From Paenibacillus sp. SC116 (GTDB lineage: Bacteria; Bacillota; Bacilli; Paenibacillales; Paenibacillaceae): a DNA stretch of 64,000 nucleotides. Shown in pieces: positions 55,207 through 63,800 of the stretch. Location: positions 310,001 through 374,000 of the forward strand of contig NZ_JANIOF010000001.1 in NCBI RefSeq assembly GCF_024733555.1, given 5' to 3'. Below the pieces are notes generated by a model. It saw only the letters and a program-made list of their open reading frames with translations, ran no database searches and had not been told where the DNA came from. The translations under genes were made by a program, and so were the position numbers. How positions within the stretch are numbered: the stretch's first letter is position 1; every line of letters begins with the position of its first letter.

Positions 55207-55220
55207 ATTGGATAAAGGAA

Positions 55221-55811
55221 TTATTTGATGAGAACACGTATCAGAAATTGCGCATCCGGTAAACCAAATCCGTCAATTTCTTGAACTTGCAGCATAATAC
55301 CGCTAATGATTGCAAAATACCAGAACAATAGCTTTTTAGGATCTCCTTCTATGAATTCTCCATTTTGTTGACCTTGAATAAAAATAGAAAGTAATGGCTT
55401 GAGCATGGCCTCTGAGGAGTACTGTTCGAGAACCCGCTGAACTTTCTCTGGTATATATTCGGACGTACGTGCTTGCTGCACGAGCATAAAGTAATATTTG
55501 TTGTTTTCTTCAAGCATACCTTCCGTAATCATCGCTAGTAACTCTGTTGGTGTACCTTGCTGTTCGCTAACATAGATGAGTGCATCCATCGCTTCTTCCA
55601 TCGCTTCTTCTATAAGCTCTACGAACAGCTCGTCTTTTGATTTGAAATAACGGTAGGAAAGCCCCTGACTTACACCAGCTTCGCTGGCTATCATACTCAT
55701 TTTTGTACCACAGAGGCCATAACAGGCAAATACTTTACGCGCTGCATATTTAATTTGCTCTTTGCGTTCATCGCGGAGCTGATCTAGTTGTTCTTCATTT
55801 AACGGGGGCAT
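55221..55811 (-). CDS. TetR-family regulator divergent from the DUF418 gene
   Basis: 196 residues with TetR helix-turn-helix 'TKMSMIASEAGVSQGLSYRYFKSKDELF' (about 35-63). It faces a DUF418 membrane protein head to head, 229 bp between starts. A perfect 9-bp-arm palindrome (55936-55956) lies over the start region of the DUF418 promoter, as expected for a repressor of this family. Inducer unknown. Confidence 0.87.
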   Translation of the reverse strand: MPPLNEEQLDQLRDERKEQIKYAARKVFACYGLCGTKMSMIASEAGVSQGLSYRYFKSKDELFVELIEEAMEEAMDALIYVSEQQGTPTELLAMITEGMLEENNKYYFMLVQQARTSEYIPEKVQRVLEQYSSEAMLKPLLSIFIQGQQNGEFIEGDPKKLLFWYFAIISGIMLQVQEIDGFGLPDAQFLIRVLIK

Positions 55812-55902
55812 CCATTCTCACACTCCGGTTCACAGGTCATGTTGAGGTAATTTAAACATATTTGGATCATCAAATCAATCTGTACATACGAATAGAAAAG
55901 GA

Positions 55903-55956
55903 TTGACGAATAGAAAAAAATACCTATACTTAAAAATGAATGAATTATTCATTCAT
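55903..55956 (+). promoter_or_regulatory. Promoter and TetR operator of the DUF418 gene
   Basis: TTGACG (55903-55908), 16 bp, TATACT (55925-55930), then ATGAATGAA-TTA-TTCATTCAT (55936-55956) over the expected transcription start. Confidence 0.7.
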
Positions 55957-56040
55957 AAAATAAAAGTCTGAGCACAGTCAGTCACATTTCCTTCAGCTTC
56001 CGTGTTCATGTTCAGATTGCTGAAATGGAGTGAACCTACT

Positions 56041-57225
56041 ATGAGTCAAGAAGGATTACAGAAAGCTGCAAGAGGAGCGGTTGCGAAGCATGAACGTTCG
56101 ATCGCACCTGATCTAGCGAGAGGTATGATGCTTTTGCTTATATGCATTGCTCACGTACCTTTGTATATCTCGAACAACCCAGAATACCGAACCTTGAATC
56201 ATCCTTCAGGAGGAACCCTGCTGGATAGTATCGTCCAGTTTGCAACCATGATGATTGTGGATCTGCGCTCTTATCCAATGTTTGCTGTGCTCTTTGGATA
56301 TGGTCTCGCTATGATTGTGACTCGCCAGCTAGCAGCGGGTACTTCGCAACAAACGACTCGCAAGCTCATACGGCGCCGATGCTTGTATATGATCTTGTTT
56401 GGTGCTGCGCACGCTCTAATCGTATTTTCTTTTGATATTCTTACCGTTTACGGAATAGTTGGATTACTATTCGGATCTCTGCTCTTTGCCCCAAAAAGAA
56501 AGTTGCTTCGTGTTATCAGTTGGTTGAGCCTCATTATGGTCGGCCTGTTAATCACTCAAGCTTGGTTATTATCGGGTGGACCTGCGCCATCACTAATGGA
56601 TACATCCACGATAGCAACATCATATGGCGGAGCCATAGAAAAGCGCTTGTTTGAATATCCGTTTTGGATCGTTTATTCGTTAATTGCTATGCCGCTTATC
56701 ATTCCTGTATTGATAGGAGTCTGGGCAGGTAACAAACGTTTGTTAGAAGCTCCTCAACAGAACCAGTACCTGCTAAAGAGAATAAGTATTATCGGTATAA
56801 CGGTTTCGATGTTAGGTGCACTGCCCTTGGCGCTCACTGTATTTGGATTTTGGCAGAAATCAACTTATCTCATGACCTTGCACTCCATTAGTGGTATATT
56901 CGGTGGGGTCGGATATATAGCTTTGTTCGGTTTAATTAGTGCGCGTATTAGTGCCGCTGGCAGCCGAGGTAAGATCGTTCAAGCATTAGTCGCAACTGGG
57001 CAACGATCGCTGACGAGTTATTTGCTTCATTCCATCATACTTGCTTTACTACTCTCTAGCTGGGGACTTGGATTGGGTAAGTACTTCCACAGCTTTGAAG
57101 TCTTTTTCATTGGAATCTTAACTTGGTTCATCCTTGTCTTCGTTTCTGTCTTTTTAGAAAGAAAAGGACACCGAGGCCCTGCTGAATTGCTGCTTCGCAA
57201 ACTTGTGTATCGCAAATCTTATTAA
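56041..57225 (+). CDS. DUF418-family (YeiB-like) membrane protein
   Basis: 394 residues with about ten membrane helices. The start 'RSIAPDLARGMMLLLICIAHV' and 'LRSYPMFAVLFGYGLAMIV' and the DUF418 C-terminal block with 'GQRSLTSYLLHSIILALLLS' are family hallmarks. The role of the family is unknown; a link to surface-polymer acylation has been suggested from the fold similarity. ATG at 56041 follows TGGAGTGA by 7 bases. It is controlled by the divergent TetR. Confidence 0.87.
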   Translation: MSQEGLQKAARGAVAKHERSIAPDLARGMMLLLICIAHVPLYISNNPEYRTLNHPSGGTLLDSIVQFATMMIVDLRSYPMFAVLFGYGLAMIVTRQLAAGTSQQTTRKLIRRRCLYMILFGAAHALIVFSFDILTVYGIVGLLFGSLLFAPKRKLLRVISWLSLIMVGLLITQAWLLSGGPAPSLMDTSTIATSYGGAIEKRLFEYPFWIVYSLIAMPLIIPVLIGVWAGNKRLLEAPQQNQYLLKRISIIGITVSMLGALPLALTVFGFWQKSTYLMTLHSISGIFGGVGYIALFGLISARISAAGSRGKIVQALVATGQRSLTSYLLHSIILALLLSSWGLGLGKYFHSFEVFFIGILTWFILVFVSVFLERKGHRGPAELLLRKLVYRKSY

Positions 57226-57366
57226 TAAAGGCAGCAGTAACTACGTTTATGTATGTTCATGAATCCGTCCCGATCAAAATGGGCAACCTATGCTGTGGGA
57301 TTGTGCTGGCAATGGTAACGGTAAGCCTCGCATTTCCTATTACGATCAAGAAGGAGGATGAGTGGA

Positions 57367-57633
57367 ATGTCTAACAAGCATGAGAATAATCACAATCATA
57401 ACCACAACCATAATCACAGTAACAGTCACAATAACGGTTCTGATCGTGACACCGCCGACACGGCTGACATGAATGCAGGAGAAGTGGCAGGAACTGTCGG
57501 TGGCGGAGCGGTAGGCGCCGCAGTAGGTTCTGTATTAGGTCCTGTAGGTACAGTTATAGGCGGTATTGCAGGTGCAGCTATCGGTAATATGGCTGGCGAA
57601 AGTATGGAAGATGCAGTAGATGATGAAGTTTAA
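57367..57633 (+). CDS. Small glycine-zipper protein with a His/Asn-rich N terminus
   Basis: 88 residues. Residues 4-24 are almost only His, Asn and Ser ('KHENNHNHNHNHNHSNSH'), giving a possible metal-binding tail. Then comes a hydrophobic glycine zipper ('GGGAVGAAVGSVLGPVG', 'TVIGGIAGAAIGNMAGE'), able to insert in a membrane or pack in oligomers, and an acidic end. It has no signal peptide. AAGGAGGATGAG lies upstream of ATG 57367. A terminator follows. Similar glycine-zipper proteins are linked to stress or spore surfaces, but this is inference. Confidence 0.8.
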   Translation: MSNKHENNHNHNHNHNHSNSHNNGSDRDTADTADMNAGEVAGTVGGGAVGAAVGSVLGPVGTVIGGIAGAAIGNMAGESMEDAVDDEV

Positions 57634-57670
57634 ACACTGCTAGCAATAATTACGCAGCGAAACGAAACAT

Positions 57671-57724
57671 AAGGTGTACTTGAAAGAAGCCTCGCTTTAG
57701 AGTCCTTTCGGGTACACCTTTTTT
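57671..57724 (+). terminator. Terminator of the glycine-zipper gene
   Basis: AAGGTGTAC/GTACACCTT outer stem with an inner GAAAG/CTTTC pair, followed by TTTTT. Confidence 0.85.
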
Positions 57725-57799
57725 AAACGGAATTTAAATTTGTTCCAACCCTTCTTTTAACCTCTGCTAATTATGATAAGTGAAGAGGTGAGAGATAGT

Positions 57800-58801
57800 A
57801 TGGAACATATTGTACCAACAATAAAGAAGAAAAATAAAATTTGGAAGGTAACGAGAAATACTGTAGTGGTCATCGCGGTTATATTAGTTAGCTGGATCGC
57901 ATTTCATCATGCCATATCGGCGTATGAACGAAGCAAACACCCTGCTCCTGGTGAGATCGTTGAAGTGGATGGTAAGAATATGCATGTCTATTCAAAAGGA
58001 CAAGGGGAGCATACCATCGTACTATTACCCGGACTTGGAACAACAGCACCTGCATTGGACTTTGAGCCTTTCATGAATGAAATGGCAAAGAACAATAAAG
58101 TGGTTGTTGTAGAGCCCTTTGGATATGGGTGGAGTGATCAAACCAGCAAAGAACGCACAGTGGAGAATATGGTAGAGGAAATAAGGACAGCACTTAAGAA
58201 CGCGAATATCGAAGGCCCATACATATTGATGCCGCACTCTGTATCGGGGATATACAGCATGTATTATGCGAATCAATATCCAAACGAGGTTGCAGCTATT
58301 ATTGGGAATGATATTACTTTACCACAAGCGTTGGATTACTTTAATGAACCTGCTCCATCCATGCCGACGTTTATGAGCATGTTTGCTCCAACTGGGGTTA
58401 CAAGATTGCTATCCTATGTTTCACCTAATCAATTCCTACCTGAAGCAGGTAAAGGAACGTATTCGGATGAGAATTTAGCGATGACGGCACTCATTTCTGC
58501 ATGGAAGGGTGCAAATAAAAATGTAGTTAATGAAGCGAACGGAATGGCTAACAACATTTTGAAGACGAAGAAAATGTCATTTGCTCCAAACTTGCCAGTC
58601 ATGATCTTTGCTAGAGAAAGAAAAGATAAAACAAGTGTAGATGGGAGAACTAATCTTACCTTTTATGAATCACAATTAAGCAATTCCGTAACAAGTAAAC
58701 TAATCCCGCTGGAAGGGCATCATTATTTGCATTGGACCAATTATAAAGAAATGGCTGACCATGTGAATCGATTTATAGATACGTTTGAACGGAATTCATA
58801 A
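57800..58801 (+). CDS. Membrane-anchored alpha/beta hydrolase
   Basis: 333 residues. One N-terminal membrane helix ('TVVVIAVILVSWIAFHHA') then an alpha/beta-hydrolase core with oxyanion region 'VLLPGLGTTAPALDF', nucleophile elbow 'LMPHSVSGIYSMYY' and His in 'PLEGHHYLHWTN'. The elbow has P-H-S-V-S-G where G-x-S-x-G is usual, so the first glycine is lost. The active domain should face outward. ATG 57800 follows GAGGTGAG by 7 bases. Substrate unknown. Confidence 0.83.
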   Translation: MEHIVPTIKKKNKIWKVTRNTVVVIAVILVSWIAFHHAISAYERSKHPAPGEIVEVDGKNMHVYSKGQGEHTIVLLPGLGTTAPALDFEPFMNEMAKNNKVVVVEPFGYGWSDQTSKERTVENMVEEIRTALKNANIEGPYILMPHSVSGIYSMYYANQYPNEVAAIIGNDITLPQALDYFNEPAPSMPTFMSMFAPTGVTRLLSYVSPNQFLPEAGKGTYSDENLAMTALISAWKGANKNVVNEANGMANNILKTKKMSFAPNLPVMIFARERKDKTSVDGRTNLTFYESQLSNSVTSKLIPLEGHHYLHWTNYKEMADHVNRFIDTFERNS

Positions 58802-58808
58802 ATAGACA

Positions 58809-58843
58809 CCTCCTTTCCGATGACTGGAATAGGAGGCTTTTTT
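58809..58843 (+). terminator. Terminator after the alpha/beta hydrolase gene
   Basis: CCTCCTTTCC and GGAATAGGAGG pair around GATGACT, followed by CTTTTTTA. Confidence 0.8.
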
Positions 58844-58962
58844 ATTAGCTGTAAGGAAAACATATTGAATTTTTTACATATATGAAGGTAATATAGTAGA
58901 GGTTATCGGTTTGAAAAATATGCTCATTGACAGAGTTAGTTGGGATTTGGAGGATTTATCGA

Positions 58963-60201
58963 GTGGAGCAGCATTTGAAGAAGCATAAAAAAATCTATAT
59001 GATGCAATTGGTTACGATCTTTCTAGGTTTTATTATTTTTGGTATTTCAGAAAATATTAAAGGGCCGGCAATACCGCGAATACAAATCGATTTTATGATC
59101 AACGAAGGTCAGCTTGGTACTTTATTGTCACTTAATGCGTTAGGCTATTTGCTGGCGTGTTCGTTTACTGCTTATTTAACACGGATATGGGGCATTAAAG
59201 CGGTTACGATTTCAGCATTTGGAGCGATGATTCTATCCGGTGTATTTATCTATTTTTCTCATAGTTACGCGTTGTTTACCTCGTCCTATTTTCTAATGTA
59301 TATCGGAAATGGCATGCTGGAAATCGCGCTGGCGATTTTAGGTGCACGAATTTTCGTGAAAAATACGGGCATGATGATGAACTTATCGCACGGCTTCTAT
59401 GGGCTTAGTTCAACTGTGGCACCATTGATCGCGACGGGGCTTATGTCCGTGACCATTTTCGGTCATACGATTGATTGGCGCGGTATGTATCTGGTTATGC
59501 TTTCGTTGTCTATTCTTCCGATTATATTCGCGTGGCGCAGCTCGTTTCCTGGGGACGATCTCCCGCATGAGGAGCGGGTGCCATTAAAACGTTTGATGCG
59601 CGATCCAGTATTGTGGTTTATGGTGCTGATTCTTTCCTTTGGCGTTGTATCTGAGCTTGCCGTGGGAGGTTGGTTAGTCAATTTCCTAGAGAAAGCGTAC
59701 CAATGGGATACCGTTACAGCTTCTGGCATGCTGTCTGCCTTTTTCTTGTGCTTTGCGTTAGCGCGAATTGTATTAGGCCCTCTGACAGATAAGATCGGGT
59801 TTAATTTATCGCTTATCATTTTCTCTGCATTTTCGGCCATCTGCACGTTTATGGCGATTTGGGGAGGAGAAGAGTTTGCCTTCTTGTTCGCAGCAGCCGG
59901 AATCGGAATCGCGATGATTTACCCGACGGTAATGGCGTTTATCGCTAGAAGATACCCGAGCAGCAGTGATACGGCGATTACGTTTACCGTGACGCTAATG
60001 GGAATCGGTTGTGTTATTGGGAACTATATGATTGGCGGCATTATTGAGGGGGTAAAACACGCCTATGGGGCTGACACGCAAATTGGTTTAATTCGTGGTC
60101 TACAAGCGGGGTATGGATTTATTGGCTTGTGTGCTGCGATTTGCGCCGTGTTTAGCGGAATACTGTATGTTCTTTTAAAAAAGAGAAAAGAACTTATATA
60201 A
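58963..60201 (+). CDS. MFS transporter (FucP/sugar- or drug-type)
   Basis: 412 residues with 12 membrane helices. 'YMMQLVTIFLGFIIFGISENIKG' and 'QLGTLLSLNALGYLLACSF' form the first helices, a loop 'LPHEERVPLKRLMRD' is the central one, and 'FARIVLGPLTDKIG'-like sequence ('ALARIVLGPLTDKIGF') is a motif-A copy. The pattern is like FucP-type and YbjJ-like members. GTG 58963 follows GGAGG by 8 bases. No regulator is adjacent, so the substrate stays open. Confidence 0.83.
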   Translation: MEQHLKKHKKIYMMQLVTIFLGFIIFGISENIKGPAIPRIQIDFMINEGQLGTLLSLNALGYLLACSFTAYLTRIWGIKAVTISAFGAMILSGVFIYFSHSYALFTSSYFLMYIGNGMLEIALAILGARIFVKNTGMMMNLSHGFYGLSSTVAPLIATGLMSVTIFGHTIDWRGMYLVMLSLSILPIIFAWRSSFPGDDLPHEERVPLKRLMRDPVLWFMVLILSFGVVSELAVGGWLVNFLEKAYQWDTVTASGMLSAFFLCFALARIVLGPLTDKIGFNLSLIIFSAFSAICTFMAIWGGEEFAFLFAAAGIGIAMIYPTVMAFIARRYPSSSDTAITFTVTLMGIGCVIGNYMIGGIIEGVKHAYGADTQIGLIRGLQAGYGFIGLCAAICAVFSGILYVLLKKRKELI

Positions 60202-60267
60202 GTTCTGAATCGGGATCGCATTTTTCTAAAATGAAAGATTTAATCCATGCTAGTACATGAATGATAG

Positions 60268-60308
60268 GAGGGATACAGTCGGGAGCGCCGACTTCGTATC
60301 CCTTTTTA
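60268..60308 (+). terminator. Terminator after the MFS gene
   Basis: GGGATACAGTCGG and CCGACTTCGTATCCC pair with a small bulge around GAGCG, followed by TTTTTATTT. Confidence 0.85.
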
Positions 60309-60434
60309 TTTATCTTATTGTTCTTTTGCTTCTTAAATAAACAGCCGCAAAACGCCCTATTGAAGATGGGTCCGTGATAATGCTGTATACTTACATTTAA
60401 ACAGTAACGATAAACGTAAGGAGATTCATTCGTA

Positions 60435-61442
60435 ATGATATCGGACCGTATAAAATTCCCGACGGGTTTTTGGACAGGAGTACAACAAGTAGGAATTACT
60501 CCACATGATGTAGCTCGTCAAGCAGGGCTACCGCTAACGATTATTACGGAATCAGCTGTCAATACAGCCCAATACTTTAAAATTTGGCAAGCCTACTCCG
60601 ATCTAGTTGGTGACACTGCCATTGCCATGATCAAACTTGCAACTGCCTTTGAAACGGGACAATATCCACCGACCGTTCTAGCGACCTACCATGCTCGTGA
60701 TTATCGTGATGCCCTTAACCGAATGGCTCGGTACAAACAATTGTGCCCTCCGGAGCGTCTGCAGATAACCGAAGAGGGCGAGAGCTGTACAATCGAATTG
60801 GAATGGATGCGCAGCGGGCAATCCGGACCTCCAGTGCTGGTTGGAACTACGCTGGCCTTTCTGTTAGAGCTTGGGCGACGGGGTACGGGGCAGCCTTTAA
60901 CAGCACGATCTGTGGAATTTTCTCAATCGATGGGGGATGTAAAAGCTTTAGAAGCTTTCTTTGGCTGTCCTATCCGAATGGGGGCAACCTCCAACCGATT
61001 AACGCTGCATCGAAGGGATTTGAACCGTACTTTTATTTCATATAACCAAGAGCTGCTGGAGATCCTGACTCCTGTATTGGATCAAACATTGGATGCACAG
61101 CGTGGAAGTTCAATCTCCGCGATGGTCAAATGGATTTTGAAGCGAGGCCAAACAGGAGAGCGGCTTTACATTCGGACTGTAGCAAACGAGTTGGGCATGA
61201 GCGATCGTACCTTGCAGCGCCGTCTTACGGAAGAAGGCACAACGTTCAAGCAACTAATAACACAGGCTCGTCATGAGCAGGCCCGAGAATATTTGGCAAA
61301 CCCCAAGCTCGATATTAAAGAAGTGGCATTTTTAGTAGGATATGAAGACCAGAACTCGTTTTATCGCGCCTTTCGTCTCTGGGAAGGAGATAGTCCTTCA
61401 AATTGGCGTGCGGAATATTTAGAATCAAACCCGCCGTCATAA
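60435..61442 (+). CDS. AraC-family regulator with Arabinose_bd-type N-terminal domain
   Basis: 335 residues. The N-terminal domain (about 1-200) is of the OruR/ArgR-like 'Arabinose_bd' kind ('LGRRGTGQPLTARSVEFSQS'), and the C-terminal part has two helix-turn-helix units ('LYIRTVANELGMSDRTLQRRL' and 'IKEVAFLVGYEDQNSFYRAF'). Such regulators often control a neighbouring short-chain dehydrogenase, and one lies 200 bp downstream. ATG follows AAGGAG. Confidence 0.87.
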   Translation: MISDRIKFPTGFWTGVQQVGITPHDVARQAGLPLTIITESAVNTAQYFKIWQAYSDLVGDTAIAMIKLATAFETGQYPPTVLATYHARDYRDALNRMARYKQLCPPERLQITEEGESCTIELEWMRSGQSGPPVLVGTTLAFLLELGRRGTGQPLTARSVEFSQSMGDVKALEAFFGCPIRMGATSNRLTLHRRDLNRTFISYNQELLEILTPVLDQTLDAQRGSSISAMVKWILKRGQTGERLYIRTVANELGMSDRTLQRRLTEEGTTFKQLITQARHEQAREYLANPKLDIKEVAFLVGYEDQNSFYRAFRLWEGDSPSNWRAEYLESNPPS

Positions 61443-61641
61443 CATCTCGGAACCTAAACAGTTCTTTTTTCGTATTTCATTCATTTTGGCGGGTTAAACA
61501 AGATATTTGGCGCTGTACGCTAGTTACCGAACGATCCAGACAACGTAATATAATCTCTATCCGGAACACAATGATGTTCCAAAAATAACAAGAATACCTT
61601 CAGATCAACTTGCAGTGATTGACAACAAAGGAGATGAAGTT

Positions 61642-62433
61642 ATGGATATGGGATTAAGGAATAAAACAGCTTTAGTAACTGGATCGACTAAAGGTATAGG
61701 GAAAGCAATTGCCATAGAACTTGCGAGAGAAGGTGCCAATGTCCTCGTCAATGGACGGAATAATGAAGAGGTAGAACGAACCGTACAAGAATTGAAGGCG
61801 GAGTTCCCAGCTACTTCTCCTCAGCATGCTGCAGCAGATATCGTGGATAAGCAGCAAAGAGAAGCTTTATTTGAGAAATATCCCAATGTTAATATTTTGG
61901 TAAACAATATGGGCATTTATGAAATCATGTCCTATGAGGACGTTGACGATGAAGAATGGGAAAAATACTTCCGAACGAATGTCCTTGCCGCCAATGGTTT
62001 GTCTTCCTTTTATTTACCGAAGATGCTTAACAACAATGATGGACGAATCATTTTTATCGCAAGTGAAGAAGCGATTATGCCCTCGGGGCTGATGCCTCAG
62101 TATGCTATGACCAAATCGATGTTGTTATCACTATCAAAAAGCTTGTCCAAGCTTACGGTAGGATCAGAGGTCACAACCAATACGATCCTGCCAGGACCAA
62201 CGCTTTCCGAAAAGGTGTATCAAATCATTGATAGTTTGTATCCTGATGATATGACATTTTCTGAAAAAGAGAAATCATTTATGGCAGCAAGACTACCCCA
62301 ATCTGAAATCCAGCGGTTCATCAGGCCATTTGAAATAGGCAGGCTGACTGCATTCGTGTGCAATCCTTATGCATCCGCATTTAAAGGTTCCCCGATTCGT
62401 ATGGATGGGGGCATGGTGCCTACCATATTTTAA
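61642..62433 (+). CDS. Short-chain dehydrogenase/reductase
   Basis: 263 residues. Rossmann motif 'ALVTGSTKGIGKAIA', 'NILVNNMGIYE' (NNAG variant), catalytic Ser in 'IIFIASEEAIMPSGLM', Tyr-x3-Lys in 'PQYAMTKSMLLSLS', and 'TILPGPTLSEKV'. Gly in the cofactor motif followed by 'NGRN' suggests NADP(H) use. ATG 61642 follows AAAGGAG. It lies after the AraC regulator in the same direction, so AraC is the likely activator. The substrate is unknown. Confidence 0.88.
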   Translation: MDMGLRNKTALVTGSTKGIGKAIAIELAREGANVLVNGRNNEEVERTVQELKAEFPATSPQHAAADIVDKQQREALFEKYPNVNILVNNMGIYEIMSYEDVDDEEWEKYFRTNVLAANGLSSFYLPKMLNNNDGRIIFIASEEAIMPSGLMPQYAMTKSMLLSLSKSLSKLTVGSEVTTNTILPGPTLSEKVYQIIDSLYPDDMTFSEKEKSFMAARLPQSEIQRFIRPFEIGRLTAFVCNPYASAFKGSPIRMDGGMVPTIF

Positions 62434-62536
62434 TATGAAGGCCATGACGGCTTGCAAAAAACCTTAAGCGCAATGTGAAAGACTGGTTAGCAGGCTATTA
62501 ACGATTGTTTTACAAATATAATAAGTACCGTACGTC

Positions 62537-62578
62537 AATAGGCTCGATTCTATCTGTGGTAGAATTGAGCCTATTTTG
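62537..62578 (+). terminator. Terminator after the dehydrogenase gene
   Basis: AATAGGCTCGATTCTA and TAGAATTGAGCCTATT form a 16-bp stem around TCTGTGG, followed by TTGC. Confidence 0.85.
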
Positions 62579-62660
62579 CATAAAAGGCATATTGCCGAAT
62601 AGATCGCCTATACCTATAATTACCTATATTGAGAAAGGTAGGACAAAAAGGGGGCCCAAC

Positions 62661-63800
62661 ATGCGATCATACTGGACATGGCTTCTATTTTTAATGGCTA
62701 CATGGCTATGTGCTTGGTTCAGCCTGCCGATTGAGGAGGCGTTAATGCCTTGGAGACTAGCTGTAATCGCGGCATTTTTTGCTCTTTATTTCGTAGCCGC
62801 GCTGCTGCGCAAGCATCCATATGGACTGACGGCTGTACTAGTAGCCGCCTCGACTCTTTCTACGATTGCATTATGGCCAGATCAAACAGCAGAACATGCT
62901 CTATATTTACTATTGATATATTCTCTGCTCGCTGGAAAGGCTGTCTATCAATTGCCGGCTACATTGGCGAGTGTCGTCGGGATTGTGCTAATCGCCAATC
63001 TTTTCATTCCTGGATTACTTGGATACGCTGCATATCCAACGATGTTTATCGTTCTGTATGCAAGTATGCTTACAGCTGGTCTTGCTGTGTATCACATTGT
63101 AAAAACAAAAATGGAAGAAATGGAACAGCGTAATGATGCGCTGCTTAGTGAATATCGTAGAATGAAACGGCGCATTGCCACGGACGAAGAAGTGGCCCGT
63201 CAGGAAGAGCGTACACAGATCGCAAGAGATATTCATGATTCAGTGGGGCATAGGCTAACGGCATTGCTCATGCAGTTGGAAGTGTTTCGCATGCAGACGG
63301 ATGAGCAGCATACTTCACGGGTTCTTGCGCTTAAGGAGCTTGCCAAGGAAAGTCTGGAAGAGACGAGGAGTGCAGTCAAATCGTTGAAGCAGCAAGAGAC
63401 GGGAGGACTGACAGCGATCCTCAATATGATTCGCAGGCTGGAAGCCGAACATTTTATGTGGGTTCAATTTACGGTCAAGCACGGGGCATTATCCGCTCCG
63501 TTGAATGCTGCACAATCCTTTGCGGTGTATCGGGCTGTGCAAGAGGCACTGACGAATCTGATGAGGCATGGTGAAGTAAGAGAAGCTGCGATAACTTTTG
63601 AAGCACCTGGAGGGGGTATTTTTCGGTTTGAGGTTATGAACCGTTTAAAGAGCAAAGTCGTTGTGCGTGAAGGCTTTGGCATGCAGTCTATGCGTGAGCG
63701 GATTGAAGAAGCAGGGGGGACGCTGGAGGCGATTGCCTATGAAGATTGTTTCCTCGTACGTGGTGTCATTCCGATCCTGAGAGAAAGAGGGGAAGCTTGA
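62661..63800 (+). CDS. NarL-type (HisKA_3) sensor histidine kinase
   Basis: 379 residues: five to six membrane helices (about 1-150), a short coiled coil ('EEMEQRNDALLSEYRRMKRR'), HisKA_3 with phospho-acceptor His in 'QIARDIHDSVGHRLTALLMQ', and a short HATPase with 'VQEALTNLMRHG' and 'EGFGMQSMRERIEEAGG'. The family includes LiaS/DesK-like kinases that sense membrane or wall stress. ATG 62661 follows AAGGGGG; a longer frame from 62505 runs through the upstream terminator. It overlaps the regulator gene by one base (TGATG). Confidence 0.9.
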   Translation: MRSYWTWLLFLMATWLCAWFSLPIEEALMPWRLAVIAAFFALYFVAALLRKHPYGLTAVLVAASTLSTIALWPDQTAEHALYLLLIYSLLAGKAVYQLPATLASVVGIVLIANLFIPGLLGYAAYPTMFIVLYASMLTAGLAVYHIVKTKMEEMEQRNDALLSEYRRMKRRIATDEEVARQEERTQIARDIHDSVGHRLTALLMQLEVFRMQTDEQHTSRVLALKELAKESLEETRSAVKSLKQQETGGLTAILNMIRRLEAEHFMWVQFTVKHGALSAPLNAAQSFAVYRAVQEALTNLMRHGEVREAAITFEAPGGGIFRFEVMNRLKSKVVVREGFGMQSMRERIEEAGGTLEAIAYEDCFLVRGVIPILRERGEA

